A stretch of 49,372 nucleotides of DNA from Moraxella equi (GTDB lineage: Bacteria > Pseudomonadota > Gammaproteobacteria > Pseudomonadales > Moraxellaceae): NCBI RefSeq assembly GCF_002027555.1, contig NZ_MXAP01000097.1:1-49372 (forward strand), in the 5' to 3' direction. Every line of letters begins with the position of its first letter. The first letter of the stretch is position 1. The position numbers and the translations under genes are program-made. A model generated the notes under the pieces. The model saw only the letters and a list, made by a program, of their open reading frames with translations, searched no databases and was not told where the DNA came from. Shown piece by piece: positions 1 through 9,688 of the stretch.

Positions 1-66
1 GGTAGTTTGGAGAGGGGTTTTATACTCAATCACAGGCAGTTTAAAGTCGGTTGTGCATTTTGCCAT
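1..66 (-). CDS. possible 5' end of a gene running off the left edge
   Basis: An ATG at 64-66 opens a 22-codon frame with no stop before the window edge; it begins MAKCTTDFKLPVIEY. A GGGGTG stretch about 8 nt upstream could act as a ribosome binding site, but it lies inside the glyA terminator hairpin, so translation from here is doubtful. I do not recognise the protein. Too little is visible to separate a real gene from chance. Confidence 0.25.
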   Translation of the reverse strand, partial: MAKCTTDFKLPVIEYKTPLQTT

Positions 67-114
67 AAAAAGCACCCCAAAGGTTAGTATTTGAGTGTCT
101 AACTTTTGGGATGC
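67..114 (-). terminator. rho-independent terminator of glyA
   Basis: Arms at 72-87 and 99-114 pair at 14 of 16 positions, with the two others able to form G-U pairs. On the minus strand the hairpin is followed by TTTTT (67-71), just downstream of the glyA stop. A T-run at 121-128 on the plus side could make it work in both directions. Confidence 0.75.
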
Positions 115-138
115 GGTTCAATTTTTTTGATCTAACAC

Positions 139-1521
139 TTATTTTTGATTGATTTTTGCCATCGCTTTTTCATAGAACTCATTGAATTTGTCTTTGGCGG
201 TGTGGACAAATTCGCTGTCGGCCTGCTCATCAATCATATCACTAATTTTGGAGAACAGCTCTTTGGTTTTGGATTTTTGATACACAGGCAGTCTTTGGCA
301 TACTTCGCTAACTTTGGCGCGCACCTCACCAATCACTTTTTCATCGCCTTTGGCGTCCAAAATATCGCACACCCAGCCCGCTAGCTCCACGCACTCAGCT
401 TCTTTAAAACCACGAGTGGTAACGGCAGGTGTGCCAAGGCGGATACCGCTTGTTACAAAGGGCGATTTGGGGTCGTTTGGCACGGAGTTTTTGTTCACGG
501 TAATGTGAGCGTCGCCAAGCCACTTGTCCGCTTCTTTGCCTGTAATGCCTTGCTTGATAAGACTGATAAGCATAAGGTGGTTTTCGGTACCGCCAGACAC
601 CACGTCATAGCCACGAGCGATAATCGTGTCTGCCATGGCTTTGGCGTTTTTGACAACTTGTTGTTGATATTCTTTGTACTCATCGCTCATTGCTTCTTTA
701 AAGCATACCGCTTTGGCGGCAATGGCGTGCATTAGGGGGCCGCCTTGCGTACCAGGGAAGACGGCTGAGTTTAGTTTTTTCTCAATCTCTTCGTTGGCAC
801 GGGCAAGGATAAGACCCGAGCGAGGGCCTCGCAAGGTTTTGTGAGTGGTGGTGGTCGTTACGTCCGCAATCTGCACGGGGTTCGGGTACACGCCTGCCGC
901 CACAAGCCCTGCAACGTGTGCCATATCTACCATAAGATACGCACCGACTTCATCGGCAATCTCACGAAACTTTTGCCAGTCCATGACTTGACTATATGCC
1001 GAAAAGCCAGCGATAATCATCTTAGGCTTATGCTCACGGGCTAGGCGAGCCACTTCATCATAATCAATCAAGCCGTCATCGGTAATGCCATAATGCACGG
1101 CATTATACGTTTTGCCCGAGAACGACACGCTTGCCCCATGTGTCAAATGTCCGCCGTGGGCAAGGCTCATGCCAAGCACGGTGTCGCCTGCTTCTAGTAG
1201 GGCAAGATACACGGCAGCGTTGGCGTTAGACCCTGAGTGTGGCTGTACGTTGGCATAGTCCGCCCCAAACAGCTCTTTGGCACGGTCAATGGCAATCTGC
1301 TCAATCACGTCCACATGCTCACAACCGCCATAATAGCGTTTGTTAGGGTAGCCTTCGGCATATTTGTTGGTTAGGTTTGAGCCTTGAGCTGCCATGACGG
1401 CAGGCGAGCAGTAGTTTTCACTGGCGATGAGCTCAATATGGTCTTCTTGACGCTCGCCCTCGGCATCAATGGCGATGGCAATCTCGGGGTCAATGGCGTG
1501 TAGGGAGATGTTTTTGAACAT
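139..1521 (-). CDS. glyA: serine hydroxymethyltransferase
   Basis: This cytoplasmic PLP enzyme interconverts serine and glycine while loading tetrahydrofolate with a one-carbon unit. The N-terminal block with IELIASENY, the [13 protein letters not shown] substrate region and the PLP-lysine motif [15 protein letters not shown] (Lys near residue 232) are all present. At 460 residues it is about 45 longer than the usual 417. The extra is a charged, probably helical C-terminal tail after the normal end near LPVY. An AAGGA ribosome binding site sits about 7 nt before the ATG. It is monocistronic, with its own terminator at 67-114. The family call is certain; the role of the tail is unknown. Confidence 0.97.
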   Translation of the reverse strand: MFKNISLHAIDPEIAIAIDAEGERQEDHIELIASENYCSPAVMAAQGSNLTNKYAEGYPNKRYYGGCEHVDVIEQIAIDRAKELFGADYANVQPHSGSNANAAVYLALLEAGDTVLGMSLAHGGHLTHGASVSFSGKTYNAVHYGITDDGLIDYDEVARLAREHKPKMIIAGFSAYSQVMDWQKFREIADEVGAYLMVDMAHVAGLVAAGVYPNPVQIADVTTTTTHKTLRGPRSGLILARANEEIEKKLNSAVFPGTQGGPLMHAIAAKAVCFKEAMSDEYKEYQQQVVKNAKAMADTIIARGYDVVSGGTENHLMLISLIKQGITGKEADKWLGDAHITVNKNSVPNDPKSPFVTSGIRLGTPAVTTRGFKEAECVELAGWVCDILDAKGDEKVIGEVRAKVSEVCQRLPVYQKSKTKELFSKISDMIDEQADSEFVHTAKDKFNEFYEKAMAKINQK

Positions 1522-1659
1522 AAAAAATCCTTAGATTGGAAAGATTAGAAATGAAATGGTATAAATAAACATGCTAAGTGTATCATATTTTACCTAAAAT
1601 GGCAGGGGTATTTTGGTATCAGAGATGATAAATAGACCAAAATCATACCAAGATATTAA

Positions 1660-1874
1660 GGCGTGCCTACCATTGATAACATTTCACAAAATACGATGAA
1701 AATTTGACAATTTTAATCGATTTTTGCATGAAAAATGGCTAAATCTTGTGGCTCGAAGTCAAAAACTTGCTTGATAGAAGACTCACAGCCTACGTTTTTT
1801 CCTTGAAAAACGTGCGATTCCCCTGCTTTTTTAAATAGGCATTTTTCATTGCAAATACCAAAGGTAGGCACGCC
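1660..1874. repeat. MITE-like element, long copy, 12-bp perfect terminal inverted repeats
   Basis: GGCGTGCCTACC at 1660-1671 is exactly repeated in inverse at 1863-1874. The 215-bp interior has no convincing ORF. It contains TTTTTGCATGAAAAATGG, answered by an inverted GGCATTTTTCATTGCAAA near the right end, and a small hairpin at 1792-1813. A shorter relative at 7893-8013 shares both terminal and internal blocks, so this is a dispersed family, probably non-autonomous. It fills most of the 1522-1885 gap between glyA and ubiC; the rest is the glyA upstream region. Confidence 0.65.
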
Positions 1875-1885
1875 CTAGCCGATTA

Positions 1886-2341
1886 TCAATTTAAAAAATC
1901 TGTTAAAAACATCTCCTGCACCAACACCACTCGCCCTTGCCAATCATAGACCGTATTTCGCCCCCAATGCTTATTATTAAAAAAGTAAGTGCGAGTATGG
2001 GGCAAATTTTTGTTGTGCTTAAACATGACATAGCCAATCGGTGTGCGTTTTAAATGGCGTAGGCGTTTGGCATTACCGACTAGGCTTGTCAAGGGAAATA
2101 TGCTTTTGGCACGCACCCATGCTTTATCATCATTGCCATAAAGCTCCACTTCACGTATCCACGCAAGGGTAGGGCGGTGGACGGGCAGTCCTAAGAGTTT
2201 TTTGGTGGTAAAATCAATGACTTGATACGATTCACGTACCACATTGACACGCAAGGCTTGCCCTGCTCGCTGTTCTAATAAGGTGGTGAGCGAGCCGTGA
2301 GAATACAGATAAGGGGCTAAGGTGGTGGGTGGTGTGGTCAT
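1886..2341 (-). CDS. ubiC: chorismate lyase (chorismate--pyruvate lyase)
   Basis: UbiC converts chorismate to 4-hydroxybenzoate and pyruvate, the first committed step of ubiquinone synthesis, in the cytoplasm. The 151-residue length fits the family (E. coli 165). The central block REVELYGNDDKAWVRAKSIF and the later YDWQGRVVLVQEMFL match the substrate-pocket strand and the C-terminal glutamate region of UbiC. No strong Shine-Dalgarno precedes the ATG. ubiA, its usual partner, is not adjacent. The gene is moderately divergent, but no alternative family fits as well. Confidence 0.85.
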   Translation of the reverse strand: MTTPPTTLAPYLYSHGSLTTLLEQRAGQALRVNVVRESYQVIDFTTKKLLGLPVHRPTLAWIREVELYGNDDKAWVRAKSIFPLTSLVGNAKRLRHLKRTPIGYVMFKHNKNLPHTRTYFFNNKHWGRNTVYDWQGRVVLVQEMFLTDFLN

Positions 2342-2763
2342 GATAAAATGGTGTGAAATTTGGCAAATTTTAGCATAAAATGACCAATGTAGGGGTGAGA
2401 TGGGGTGGTTTTTGAGATGTTTTGTTACAATTTGGCAGATTTTTCAAAAAAAATTTTATAAAAAATCAAACATCATCATCAAGATAATTTATACACCTTA
2501 TTTTGATAAAATCACCTTACTTTTCAAAGGGTTATCACTTTGCTTGTCTTAATTATCATCAATTTTTATAATGAAAAATCCAACATCATTTTTTAAAAAA
2601 ATAATGACAATTTAAGCAGGCTATTGGATAAATGCCAAACTTTTGGGTATGCTAAGCACATGAAAAACAAACGAGCAATACAGATGGTTTTGCATTGCTT
2701 TTTCATAAGTTGGCAGTTTTGTTATTCACGGTCCTAGACCCATGAACTTTAAGGAAAATTCTC
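2342..2763. promoter_or_regulatory. A+T-rich aceA upstream region, no gene seen
   Basis: These 422 bp between divergent ubiC and aceA hold no convincing ORF. An imperfect direct repeat is visible: a TTTATAAAAAATC block near 2455 and a TTTATAATGAAAAATC block near 2565, each followed by AACATCAT. A candidate aceA promoter is TTGGAT (2624-2629) with an 18-bp gap to TATGCT (2648-2653). An AAGGA ribosome binding site lies about 9 nt before the aceA ATG. Regulation of the glyoxylate shunt probably acts here, but I recognise no operator. Confidence 0.35.
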
Positions 2764-4362
2764 ATGACTTACCAATCCGCCCTAGAACACGTTCGCTCTG
2801 TTAAAGCCAAATTAGGTGGTACTTGGGACGCCATTCGCCCAGAAGATGCCGCTCGCATTATTGTCCAAAACCGCTTCAAAACTGGTCTTGACATCGCCAA
2901 ATACACCGCCTCTATCATGCGTCGTGACATGGCAGAATACGATGCGGATAACTCCAAATACACCCAATCACTCGGCTGTTGGCACGGTTTTATCGCCCAA
3001 CAAAAGATGATTGCCAACAAAAAATACTTTGGCACTACCAACAAACGCTACATCTACCTATCAGGCTGGATGGTTGCCGCCCTACGCTCTGAGTTTGGTC
3101 CACTGCCTGACCAATCCATGCACGAAAAAACCGCCGTGCCTAAGCTCATTGAAGAGATTTACACTTTCTTACGCCAAGCAGACGCCAAAGAGCTAAACGA
3201 CCTATTCCGTGCCTTACAAAAAGCCGAGCAAGCGGGCGATACTGCAAAAGTTAAAGAAATCGAAGCTCAAATTGACAATTTTGAAACCTACGTTGTGCCA
3301 ATCATCGCTGACATTGATGCAGGTTTTGGTAACGAAGAAGCGACCTACCTTTTGACCAAACAAATGATTGAGGCAGGGGCGTGTGCCATTCAAATTGAAA
3401 ACCAAGTATCAGACGCCAAGCAGTGCGGACACCAAGCAGGTAAAGTTACCGTGCCACACGAAGACTTTTTGGCGAAAATCAATGCCGTGCGTTATGCCTT
3501 CTTAGAGCTTGGCGTGGACGAAGGTGTGATTGTTGCCCGTACCGACTCAGAAGGTGCCGACCTTACCCAAAAAATCCCTGTCAGCCGTGAACCTGGTGAT
3601 TTGGCGAGCAAATACATCAGCTACCTAGAAACCACTGAGATTGACATCGCGGACGCCAAAGAAGACGAAATCCTTATCAAGCGTAACGGCAAGCTACACC
3701 GCCCAACTCGCCTAGCGTCTGGCTTGTATCAGTTCCGTGAAGGCACACAGCATGACCGTGTGGTACTAGACTGCGTAACTTCGCTCCAAAACGGTGCGGA
3801 CATGATTTGGATTGAGACCCCAACCCCAGACGTGGCAGGCATTGCAAGTTTTGTTAATGACATCAAAAAACAAGTGCCAGATGCCAAATTGGTGTACAAT
3901 AACTCTCCGTCATTTAACTGGACAATCAACTTCCGCCAACAAGCCTATGACCGCTGGGTTGCCGAGGGTAAAGACGTATCAGACTATGACCGTGCCAAAC
4001 TTATGGACGCTCAATATGACGACAGCGAGCTTGCCCGTGATGCGGACGAAAAAATCCGTACCTTCCAAGCAGACGCTGCCCGTGAAGCAGGTGTGTTCCA
4101 CCACCTCATCACGCTACCGACTTACCACACCGCCGCTCTATCTACGCACGAGTTGGCAAAAGGCTACTTCGGAGATGAAGGTATGCTTGCGTATGTGGCA
4201 GGCGTTCAGCGTAAAGAAATCCGTGGTGGTATCGCTTGCGTGAAACACCAAGCAATGGCAGGTTCGGACATCGGTGATGATCACAAAGAAATCTTCTCTG
4301 GTGAAAATGCGCTTAAAGCAGGTGATGCGAGCAAAAACACCATGAACCAATTTGGCGGTTAA
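2764..4362 (+). CDS. aceA: isocitrate lyase, long form
   Basis: Isocitrate lyase cleaves isocitrate to succinate and glyoxylate, the branch reaction of the glyoxylate shunt needed for growth on acetate or fatty acids. The catalytic signature K-Q-C-G-H lies at residues 219-223. At 532 residues it is the long form known from Pseudomonas aeruginosa and Acinetobacter, not the roughly 435-residue E. coli type. The start has an AAGGA motif with good spacing. glcB follows after an intrinsic terminator and a palindromic repeat, so the two are neighbours in one pathway but may be transcribed separately. Confidence 0.97.
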   Translation: MTYQSALEHVRSVKAKLGGTWDAIRPEDAARIIVQNRFKTGLDIAKYTASIMRRDMAEYDADNSKYTQSLGCWHGFIAQQKMIANKKYFGTTNKRYIYLSGWMVAALRSEFGPLPDQSMHEKTAVPKLIEEIYTFLRQADAKELNDLFRALQKAEQAGDTAKVKEIEAQIDNFETYVVPIIADIDAGFGNEEATYLLTKQMIEAGACAIQIENQVSDAKQCGHQAGKVTVPHEDFLAKINAVRYAFLELGVDEGVIVARTDSEGADLTQKIPVSREPGDLASKYISYLETTEIDIADAKEDEILIKRNGKLHRPTRLASGLYQFREGTQHDRVVLDCVTSLQNGADMIWIETPTPDVAGIASFVNDIKKQVPDAKLVYNNSPSFNWTINFRQQAYDRWVAEGKDVSDYDRAKLMDAQYDDSELARDADEKIRTFQADAAREAGVFHHLITLPTYHTAALSTHELAKGYFGDEGMLAYVAGVQRKEIRGGIACVKHQAMAGSDIGDDHKEIFSGENALKAGDASKNTMNQFGG

Positions 4363-4378
4363 GACTTGCTAAATAAAA

Positions 4379-4418
4379 GAAACGGTGTTTTGCTGTTAAG
4401 GTAGAGCACCGTTTTTTG
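4379..4418 (+). terminator. aceA intrinsic terminator
   Basis: AACGGTG (4381-4387) pairs with CACCGTT (4407-4413), followed directly by a T-run. It begins about 17 nt after the aceA stop. Confidence 0.8.
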
Positions 4419-4443
4419 TTTAAAATTTAACTGTTTTGGTTTT

Positions 4444-4513
4444 CCGTTCGCCCTGAGTCTGTCGAAGGGTGAAAGAAAACCTTTTCATGGTTCGACAAGC
4501 TCACCACGAACGG
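4444..4513. repeat. REP-like imperfect palindrome between aceA and glcB
   Basis: CCGTTCG...TGAG...TGTCGAA at 4444-4468 is inverted at 4489-4513 as TTCGACA...CTCA...CGAACGG, with 18 of 25 positions matching. Sequences of the TTCGACAAGCTCACCACGAA type are widespread intergenic repeats in many proteobacteria. It leaves only about 30 bp before glcB and may stabilise mRNA ends or attenuate transcription. Confidence 0.6.
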
Positions 4514-4545
4514 TTTTTAACATTATTTATTTTAAGGACAAAATT

Positions 4546-6708
4546 ATGGCTACCCAACGCATTACCAAAGGCTCACTCGCCATTGACAAAATTTTATTTG
4601 ATTTTATTGAAAATGAAGCCCTACCTGTGGCAAAGCTCGACAGCGATACTTATTGGAAAAACTTTGAGCAGGTTGTGCTTGATTTGACCCCAAAAAACAA
4701 AGCCCTACTTGCCAAACGCGATGAGTTTCAAGCCCAAATTGACGCTTGGCACAAAAACAACACTTATGAACTCGGTGCGTATAAAAATTTCTTAAACGAG
4801 ATTGGCTATCTTGAACCAGAAGTTGCTGATTTTACCATTAGCACAGAGAATGTGGACGATGAAATCGCCACCATCGCAGGCGCACAGCTTGTCGTACCAG
4901 TACGAAACGCCCGCTACGCCCTAAACGCTGGCAACGCCCGTTGGGGTTCGCTCTATGATGCCTTGTATGGCTTTGATGTCATCAGCGAGGCGGACGGTGC
5001 AGAAAAAGGCAAAGGCTATAACCCTGTGCGTGGGGCAAAAGTGGTGGCATTTGCCAAAAATTTCCTTGACGAAACTTTCCCCCTAACAGACGGCTCGCAC
5101 GCTGATGTAACGTCTTATACCATAAAAGACGGCAAATTATCCGCCAAAGTGGGCGAGTCTGAGACCACTTTAACCGAAAATAAAATAGTTGGCTACAACG
5201 GCACGCCTGACAAACCTAGCGAAATTATCTTAAAAAACAACGGCTTACATGTCATTATCCAAATTGACCCAAATAGCCCAATCGGTAAAGATGACAAAGC
5301 AGGGGTTAAGGACGTGGTGCTAGAATCTGCCGTTACCACCATTCAAGACTTAGAAGACTCGGTTGCTGCGGTTGATGCCGAAGAAAAAGTGGAAGGCTAT
5401 CGCAACTGGCTTGGGCTGATGAAAGGCGATTTGTCCGAGCAAGTTGAGAAAAACGGCAAAACCATCACTCGTACCCTAAATGCTGACCGTACTTATACCG
5501 ACCTAAATGGCAACAGCCAAACCCTGCACGGGCGTTCGGTGCTACTTTTGCGTAATGTTGGGCATTTGATGACCAACCCTGCGATTTTGGTGAATGGCGA
5601 AGAGATTTTTGAGGGCATTATGGATGCTCTCATCACGCCAATGCTGACCGCCATTGACATTCGTGGCGAGAACACCTTGCGTAACTCTCGCACAGGCTCG
5701 ATGTACATCGTTAAGCCAAAAATGCACGGCTCAGAAGAAGTGGCGTTTGCGGTAGAGTTATTTACCCGTGCCGAACAAGCGATTGGCTTGCCCGCCAAAT
5801 CCATCAAAATGGGTATTATGGACGAAGAACGCCGTACTTCGGCTAACCTTAAAAACTGTATTTCAGTTGCTCGCGACCGTACCATCTTTATTAACACAGG
5901 CTTTATGGACAGAACGGGCGATGAAATTCACACCGCAATGCAAGCAGGAGCGTTTGTCTGTAAAGGCGAAATCAAGGGGCAAACTTGGTTTAATGCCTAT
6001 GAAAAACGCAATGTCGGCATTGGCTTGGCGACAGGTCTTTTGGGCAAAGCCCAAATTGGTAAGGGTATGTGGCCAAAGCCTGACGAGCTTGCCGAGATGT
6101 ACCGCACCAAGATTGAGCACCCACAGGCGGGGGCAAGCTGTGCGTGGGTACCAAGCCCAAATGGGGCAACGATTCACGCCATCCACTATCATCAATGCAA
6201 TGTGGCAAACCGTCAAACTGAAATCAAATCAGAGCAAATGCCAAGCATTGATGAGCTTTTGACCATTCCTTTGGCGACCGACACCAACTGGACGGACGAA
6301 GAAAAGCAAAAAGAGCTGGACAACAACTGTCAAGGTATCTTGGGCTATGTTGTGCGTTGGGTAGATTTGGGCGTGGGCTGTTCCAAAGTGCCTGACATTA
6401 ACAATGTCGGCTTAATGGAAGACCGTGCGACTTTGCGGATTTCAAGTCAGCACATCGCCAACTGGCTGGCTCACGGTATCGTCAGCGAAAGCCAAGTTTG
6501 GGACACCCTAAAACGCATGGCAAAAATCGTGGACGAGCAAAACGCGTCTGACCCTGCGTATCGCCCCATGTCAGCAGATTTTGACAATAACATCGCTTTT
6601 CACGCCGCCGCCGACCTTATCTTTAAGGGAGCGACCGAGCCGTCTGGCTATACCGAGCCACTGCTACACAAAGCTCGTTTGAAGTTGAAAGGTTATCAGG
6701 GTGACTAA
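4546..6708 (+). CDS. glcB: malate synthase G
   Basis: Malate synthase G condenses glyoxylate with acetyl-CoA to malate, completing the glyoxylate shunt opened by aceA upstream. The 720 residues match the monomeric G isoform (E. coli 723). [18 protein letters not shown] holds the catalytic arginine (R330, equivalent to E. coli R338). [13 protein letters not shown] is near residue 423. The catalytic base aspartate is D626 in [12 protein letters not shown] (equivalent to D631). The ATG has only a weak upstream AAGG. Transcription ends at the hairpin just after the stop. Confidence 0.97.
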   Translation: MATQRITKGSLAIDKILFDFIENEALPVAKLDSDTYWKNFEQVVLDLTPKNKALLAKRDEFQAQIDAWHKNNTYELGAYKNFLNEIGYLEPEVADFTISTENVDDEIATIAGAQLVVPVRNARYALNAGNARWGSLYDALYGFDVISEADGAEKGKGYNPVRGAKVVAFAKNFLDETFPLTDGSHADVTSYTIKDGKLSAKVGESETTLTENKIVGYNGTPDKPSEIILKNNGLHVIIQIDPNSPIGKDDKAGVKDVVLESAVTTIQDLEDSVAAVDAEEKVEGYRNWLGLMKGDLSEQVEKNGKTITRTLNADRTYTDLNGNSQTLHGRSVLLLRNVGHLMTNPAILVNGEEIFEGIMDALITPMLTAIDIRGENTLRNSRTGSMYIVKPKMHGSEEVAFAVELFTRAEQAIGLPAKSIKMGIMDEERRTSANLKNCISVARDRTIFINTGFMDRTGDEIHTAMQAGAFVCKGEIKGQTWFNAYEKRNVGIGLATGLLGKAQIGKGMWPKPDELAEMYRTKIEHPQAGASCAWVPSPNGATIHAIHYHQCNVANRQTEIKSEQMPSIDELLTIPLATDTNWTDEEKQKELDNNCQGILGYVVRWVDLGVGCSKVPDINNVGLMEDRATLRISSQHIANWLAHGIVSESQVWDTLKRMAKIVDEQNASDPAYRPMSADFDNNIAFHAAADLIFKGATEPSGYTEPLLHKARLKLKGYQGD

Positions 6709-6719
6709 TCGCTTGTGAT

Positions 6720-6754
6720 AAAAACCCCAAGCTGTCATGGTTTGGGGTTTTTAT
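6720..6754. terminator. bidirectional terminator between glcB and the EF-hand protein gene
   Basis: AAAAACCCCAA (6720-6730) pairs perfectly with TTGGGGTTTTT (6742-6752). T-runs on both strands let it serve glcB on plus and the gene ending at 6754 on minus. Confidence 0.85.
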
Positions 6755-7125
6755 TACCTAGATTTTTTAAAGATTGCATAAATACCAAATAACACGCAGT
6801 TGTAAATAAATGAGAATATTGCTCCTGTAATGGGTGCTAGTGCTCGACCTGTATCGTTAGAAACTCTCTGCATGGCTTGTTGTTGTTCCGGTGTAATTTC
6901 ATCACCACTAAAAAAACCATCATCATCTAAATCAAAACTATTCAAATAAATGGTTTTTTGATAATGAAAAAATTCTGCCATAAAAATAATCAAAAGCCAT
7001 ACCAATATCATTGATAATATCCACGCTACCCATTTAGGTATTTTTCGACGGTTTGCAATTTTAATGACAATAAATGGGGGCGATGCTATTAAAAAAATGG
7101 TTAAAAAGATAGAAAAGATTGCCAT
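6754..7125 (-). CDS. small membrane protein with an EF-hand-like loop
   Basis: A 123-residue protein of unknown role. Hydrophobic segments near residues 3-20, 30-50 and 95-118 suggest three membrane spans. Between the second and third lies DLDDDGFFSGDE, a complete 12-residue EF-hand loop pattern: acidic at positions 1, 3 and 5, Gly at 6, Glu at 12. That predicts calcium binding by the extramembrane loop, most likely periplasmic. It is followed by ITPEQQQAM, which could form the exit helix. It lies 9 bp downstream of the truncated exporter gene on the same strand. Low G+C. Calcium binding is inferred from the motif only. Confidence 0.65.
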   Translation of the reverse strand: MAIFSIFLTIFLIASPPFIVIKIANRRKIPKWVAWILSMILVWLLIIFMAEFFHYQKTIYLNSFDLDDDGFFSGDEITPEQQQAMQRVSNDTGRALAPITGAIFSFIYNCVLFGIYAIFKKSR

Positions 7126-7134
7126 AAATATGTC

Positions 7135-7728
7135 TTATAACTCCGCCAACCACAAATTCATCCCAAAGCCAATAAACAAACAGCCAACCCCCGCCATTAC
7201 CATTGCCATTATTATCGGGCGAGAGCCAAAAGTATCGGCGAGTTTTTTGCCACTAAAAATGAGCAAGATTAAATATAAAAAGCTGACAATTTGTAAAATC
7301 ACCGCCAAAATAAAAAAGGTCAAAAAGGGCTTGTCATAATCAGGACGGACAAATTGCACAAAAAACGATAAGAAAAATAAAATCTCCTTGGGGTTGGTCA
7401 GGCTTAATGATAACGAGCGGTAAAAGTGATTGTGCGATTGGACTTTGGGCGGATTAAAACTTTTATTGGCAATGGCACGGCGATTTTTAAAGGTGTGATA
7501 CGCCCCGATAATAAGCCGTATGCCCAAATATGCTAAATAGCAACCACCAATGAGCTTGATGACATCAAACACCGCAGGATAGAGTTTGAGTAGTGTCCCC
7601 GCTCCAAAGACGGTTGCTAATATAAGTATCGTATCGCCCACCAAAATCCCCGACATCGCCCCCATACCTGCTCGCCTGCCTTGACTTACCGACATCGATA
7701 GGCAGTAAGACTGTTTGAATGATGACAA
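7135..7728 (-). pseudogene. LysE/RhtB-family (LeuE-like) amino-acid exporter, N-terminus missing
   Basis: The 197-residue frame matches the LysE/RhtB exporter fold from SVSQGRRAGMGAMSG onward. It keeps helices 2-6, including GGCYLAYLGIRL and SLTNPKEILFFLSFFVQF, and is closest in character to leucine exporter LeuE. These exporters normally start with about 30 more residues carrying the first membrane helix and a PGPN motif. Here homology begins abruptly around YCLSMSVS, and the upstream sequence (MSSFKQS, then intergenic DNA) is unrelated. The break implies a deletion or recombination at about 7710. The product is probably non-functional, though a short protein could still be made. Confidence 0.7.
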
Positions 7729-7890
7729 TTACGTCAGCAAGGCAGAAGACTAAGTTCTGTGAAGTTGTGAATTAAAGAATAATTACACAAAACTTAGTTC
7801 TTAGTGGATACAGCTGGTTTTACCAACCTAACCTTTGATCTTGTGTCTAAGATTTGGATTGGTTCATTTTTCGGTTTTTTGTGTGTGTAT
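7729..7890. other. unexplained intergenic sequence with a hairpin, next to the broken exporter gene
   Basis: No ORF is evident. ACTAAGTTCTGTG (7750-7762) pairs with CACAAAACTTAGT (about 7787-7799) at 12 of 13 positions across a 24-nt loop. The sequence replaces what should be the exporter's 5' end. Its character, with repeated ACTTAGT and a downstream CCAACCTAACC block, reminds me of an rRNA-operon spacer or leader, but I cannot confirm that. Confidence 0.35.
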
Positions 7891-7892
7891 TG

Positions 7893-8013
7893 GGGCGTGC
7901 TGAACATTGATAACATTTTATAAAAATAAGATAAAACTTATTGTTTTGTCAATTTTTGCATGAAAAATGGCTATCCGACCGCTTAATTATGCAAATACCA
8001 ATATTCAACACGC
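7893..8013. repeat. MITE-like element, short copy
   Basis: GGCGTGCTGAA at the left is inverted as TTCAACACGCC at the right (10 of 11). The interior shares CATTGATAACATTT, TTTTTGCATGAAAAATGG and GCAAATACCA with the copy at 1660-1874, but lacks about 95 bp of its middle. It ends about 10 bp beyond the ffh stop codon. Confidence 0.6.
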
Positions 8014-8024
8014 CTCAGGCAAGA

Positions 8025-9578
8025 CTAAAAACGCTTTTTAAACTTACCGCCCATCGCATTACTGGCATTTTGCAGTTCGTTCATTTTTTGGCGAACTTGC
8101 TCTTCACTCATGCCCAGATTGATGGTGCTGGGGTCTACACCCATCTCATGAATGTCACTGGTCATTTTGGCAAATTCTTGTTGTTTGTTACCGCCAAACA
8201 AAGGACCGCCACCACCGCCAGACATGCCACGAGTCAGCCCTTGCACCGCTTTCATCATTTTCTCGATGCCATCGGGGCGACTAATCATTTTCATCATTTT
8301 TGCCATCTGCTTGTGTTGTTTTAGCAGGGCATTGACGTCTTGGATTTGTTTGCCCGAACCTGCGGCGATGCGACGTTTACGGCTAGGGGTAATTTTGTCG
8401 GGATTTTGGCGTTCAAAGGGTGTCATGGAGTGAATGAGTGCTTCCATTTCTTTGACTTTCTCTTCGGGTTTGGCTTGGGCGAGTGCGTCTTGGATATTTG
8501 CCCCGCTCATGCCTGGCATTTTGTCCAAAAATCCTGCCATGCCCCCCATGTTTTTCATCTGCTGGAACTGGGTCAATAAGTCTTCTAAGTCAAACTCACC
8601 ACCTTTTTGGATTTTTTTCGCCATGCGTTCGGCTTTGTCGCGGTCGATTTTGTTTTCAACTTCTTCAACCAATGACAACACATCCCCCATACCAAGAATA
8701 CGCTGGGCGATACGCTCGGGGTGGAACAGCTCCAAGGCTTCTAGTTTTTCGCCACGACCCAAGAATTTAATGGGTTTGCCAGTAATCACACGCACGGACA
8801 AAGCGGCACCGCCACGAGCGTCACCGTCTGTTTTGGTCAAAATCACGCCTGTTAGGGGCAGAGCGTCGTTAAAGGCTTTGGCGGTGTTGGCGGCGTCTTG
8901 ACCAGTCATTGAGTCCACGACGAACAAGGTTTCGGTAGGATTGACGGCAGTGGTTAGCTCTTTGATTTCGGTCATCATCGCTTCATCAATGGCAAGGCGA
9001 CCTGCGGTGTCGATGATGAGAATGTCAGCAAACTGGATTTTGGCTTGTTCTATGGCACGATGAGCGATGTCAATCGGATTCTCGTTCACGCTCGATGGCA
9101 CGAACATCGCCCCCACTTGCCCTGCGACAAATTCAAGCTGATTAATCGCGGCAGGGCGATACACGTCTGCCGACACGAGCATGACTTTTTTCTTTTGTTT
9201 GTCTTGTAGGAACTTGGCAAGTTTACCTGCGGTGGTGGTTTTACCCGCCCCTTGCAAACCTGCCAAGAGATAGACCACAGGCGGTTTGCCCGTCATCTCT
9301 AAGCCTTGGTTTGCCGAACCCATCATCTCGGTCAGCTCGTCATAGACGATTTTGACAAAGGCTTGACCAGGGGCGAGTTCTTTTAGCACTTCTTGCCCGA
9401 GGGCTTGTTCTTTGACTTTGGCAACAAAATCACGAGCCACAGGCAGTGCCACGTCTGCTTCTAGGAGTGCCATACGCACTTCACGCAAGGTGTCTTTGAT
9501 GTTGTCTTCGGTCAGGGTGCTTTGACCTGCCAGTTTGTGAAGTGTGCCAGAGAGTCGTTCGGTTAAGGTGTCAAACAT
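8025..9578 (-). CDS. ffh: signal recognition particle protein Ffh
   Basis: Ffh is the SRP GTPase that with 4.5S RNA targets nascent inner-membrane proteins to FtsY. An N-domain helical bundle is followed by the G-domain P-loop GLQGAGKTTT (residues 107-116), DTAGR and TKTDGDARGGAAL. The methionine-rich M domain runs from about 325. I use the ATG at 9576-9578 (MFDTLTERL), the family-typical start with GGAA 9 nt upstream; the frame also extends 4 codons to a TTG. The product is 517 residues, longer than E. coli (453), with a glycine-rich GMSGGGGGPLFGG insert and a basic end. Divergent from ypjD, as in many gammaproteobacteria. Confidence 0.96.
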   Translation of the reverse strand: MFDTLTERLSGTLHKLAGQSTLTEDNIKDTLREVRMALLEADVALPVARDFVAKVKEQALGQEVLKELAPGQAFVKIVYDELTEMMGSANQGLEMTGKPPVVYLLAGLQGAGKTTTAGKLAKFLQDKQKKKVMLVSADVYRPAAINQLEFVAGQVGAMFVPSSVNENPIDIAHRAIEQAKIQFADILIIDTAGRLAIDEAMMTEIKELTTAVNPTETLFVVDSMTGQDAANTAKAFNDALPLTGVILTKTDGDARGGAALSVRVITGKPIKFLGRGEKLEALELFHPERIAQRILGMGDVLSLVEEVENKIDRDKAERMAKKIQKGGEFDLEDLLTQFQQMKNMGGMAGFLDKMPGMSGANIQDALAQAKPEEKVKEMEALIHSMTPFERQNPDKITPSRKRRIAAGSGKQIQDVNALLKQHKQMAKMMKMISRPDGIEKMMKAVQGLTRGMSGGGGGPLFGGNKQQEFAKMTSDIHEMGVDPSTINLGMSEEQVRQKMNELQNASNAMGGKFKKRF

Positions 9579-9688
9579 GATGAGTTCCAAAAAATTAATA
9601 GAAAAATTTGGGTTATTTTATGCTAAATTTAAAAATTATGCTATTATTATTGCATATTTTGTACCAATTTTATGATAAAGGGGTGGTT

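Noticed and set aside
4469..4687. Plus-strand ORF of 72 codons containing [10 protein letters not shown]
   Set aside because: It starts inside the REP-like palindrome and then overlaps glcB in another frame. Translations of this repeat class are known to give such spurious peptides.
5493..6216. Several 60-134 codon ORFs antisense to glcB
   Set aside because: They mirror the codon structure of glcB, have no ribosome binding sites and no recognisable domains.
7729..7890. Partial rRNA operon
   Set aside because: Some motifs recall rRNA spacers, but no 16S, 23S or 5S sequence is recognisable, so I left it as unexplained.
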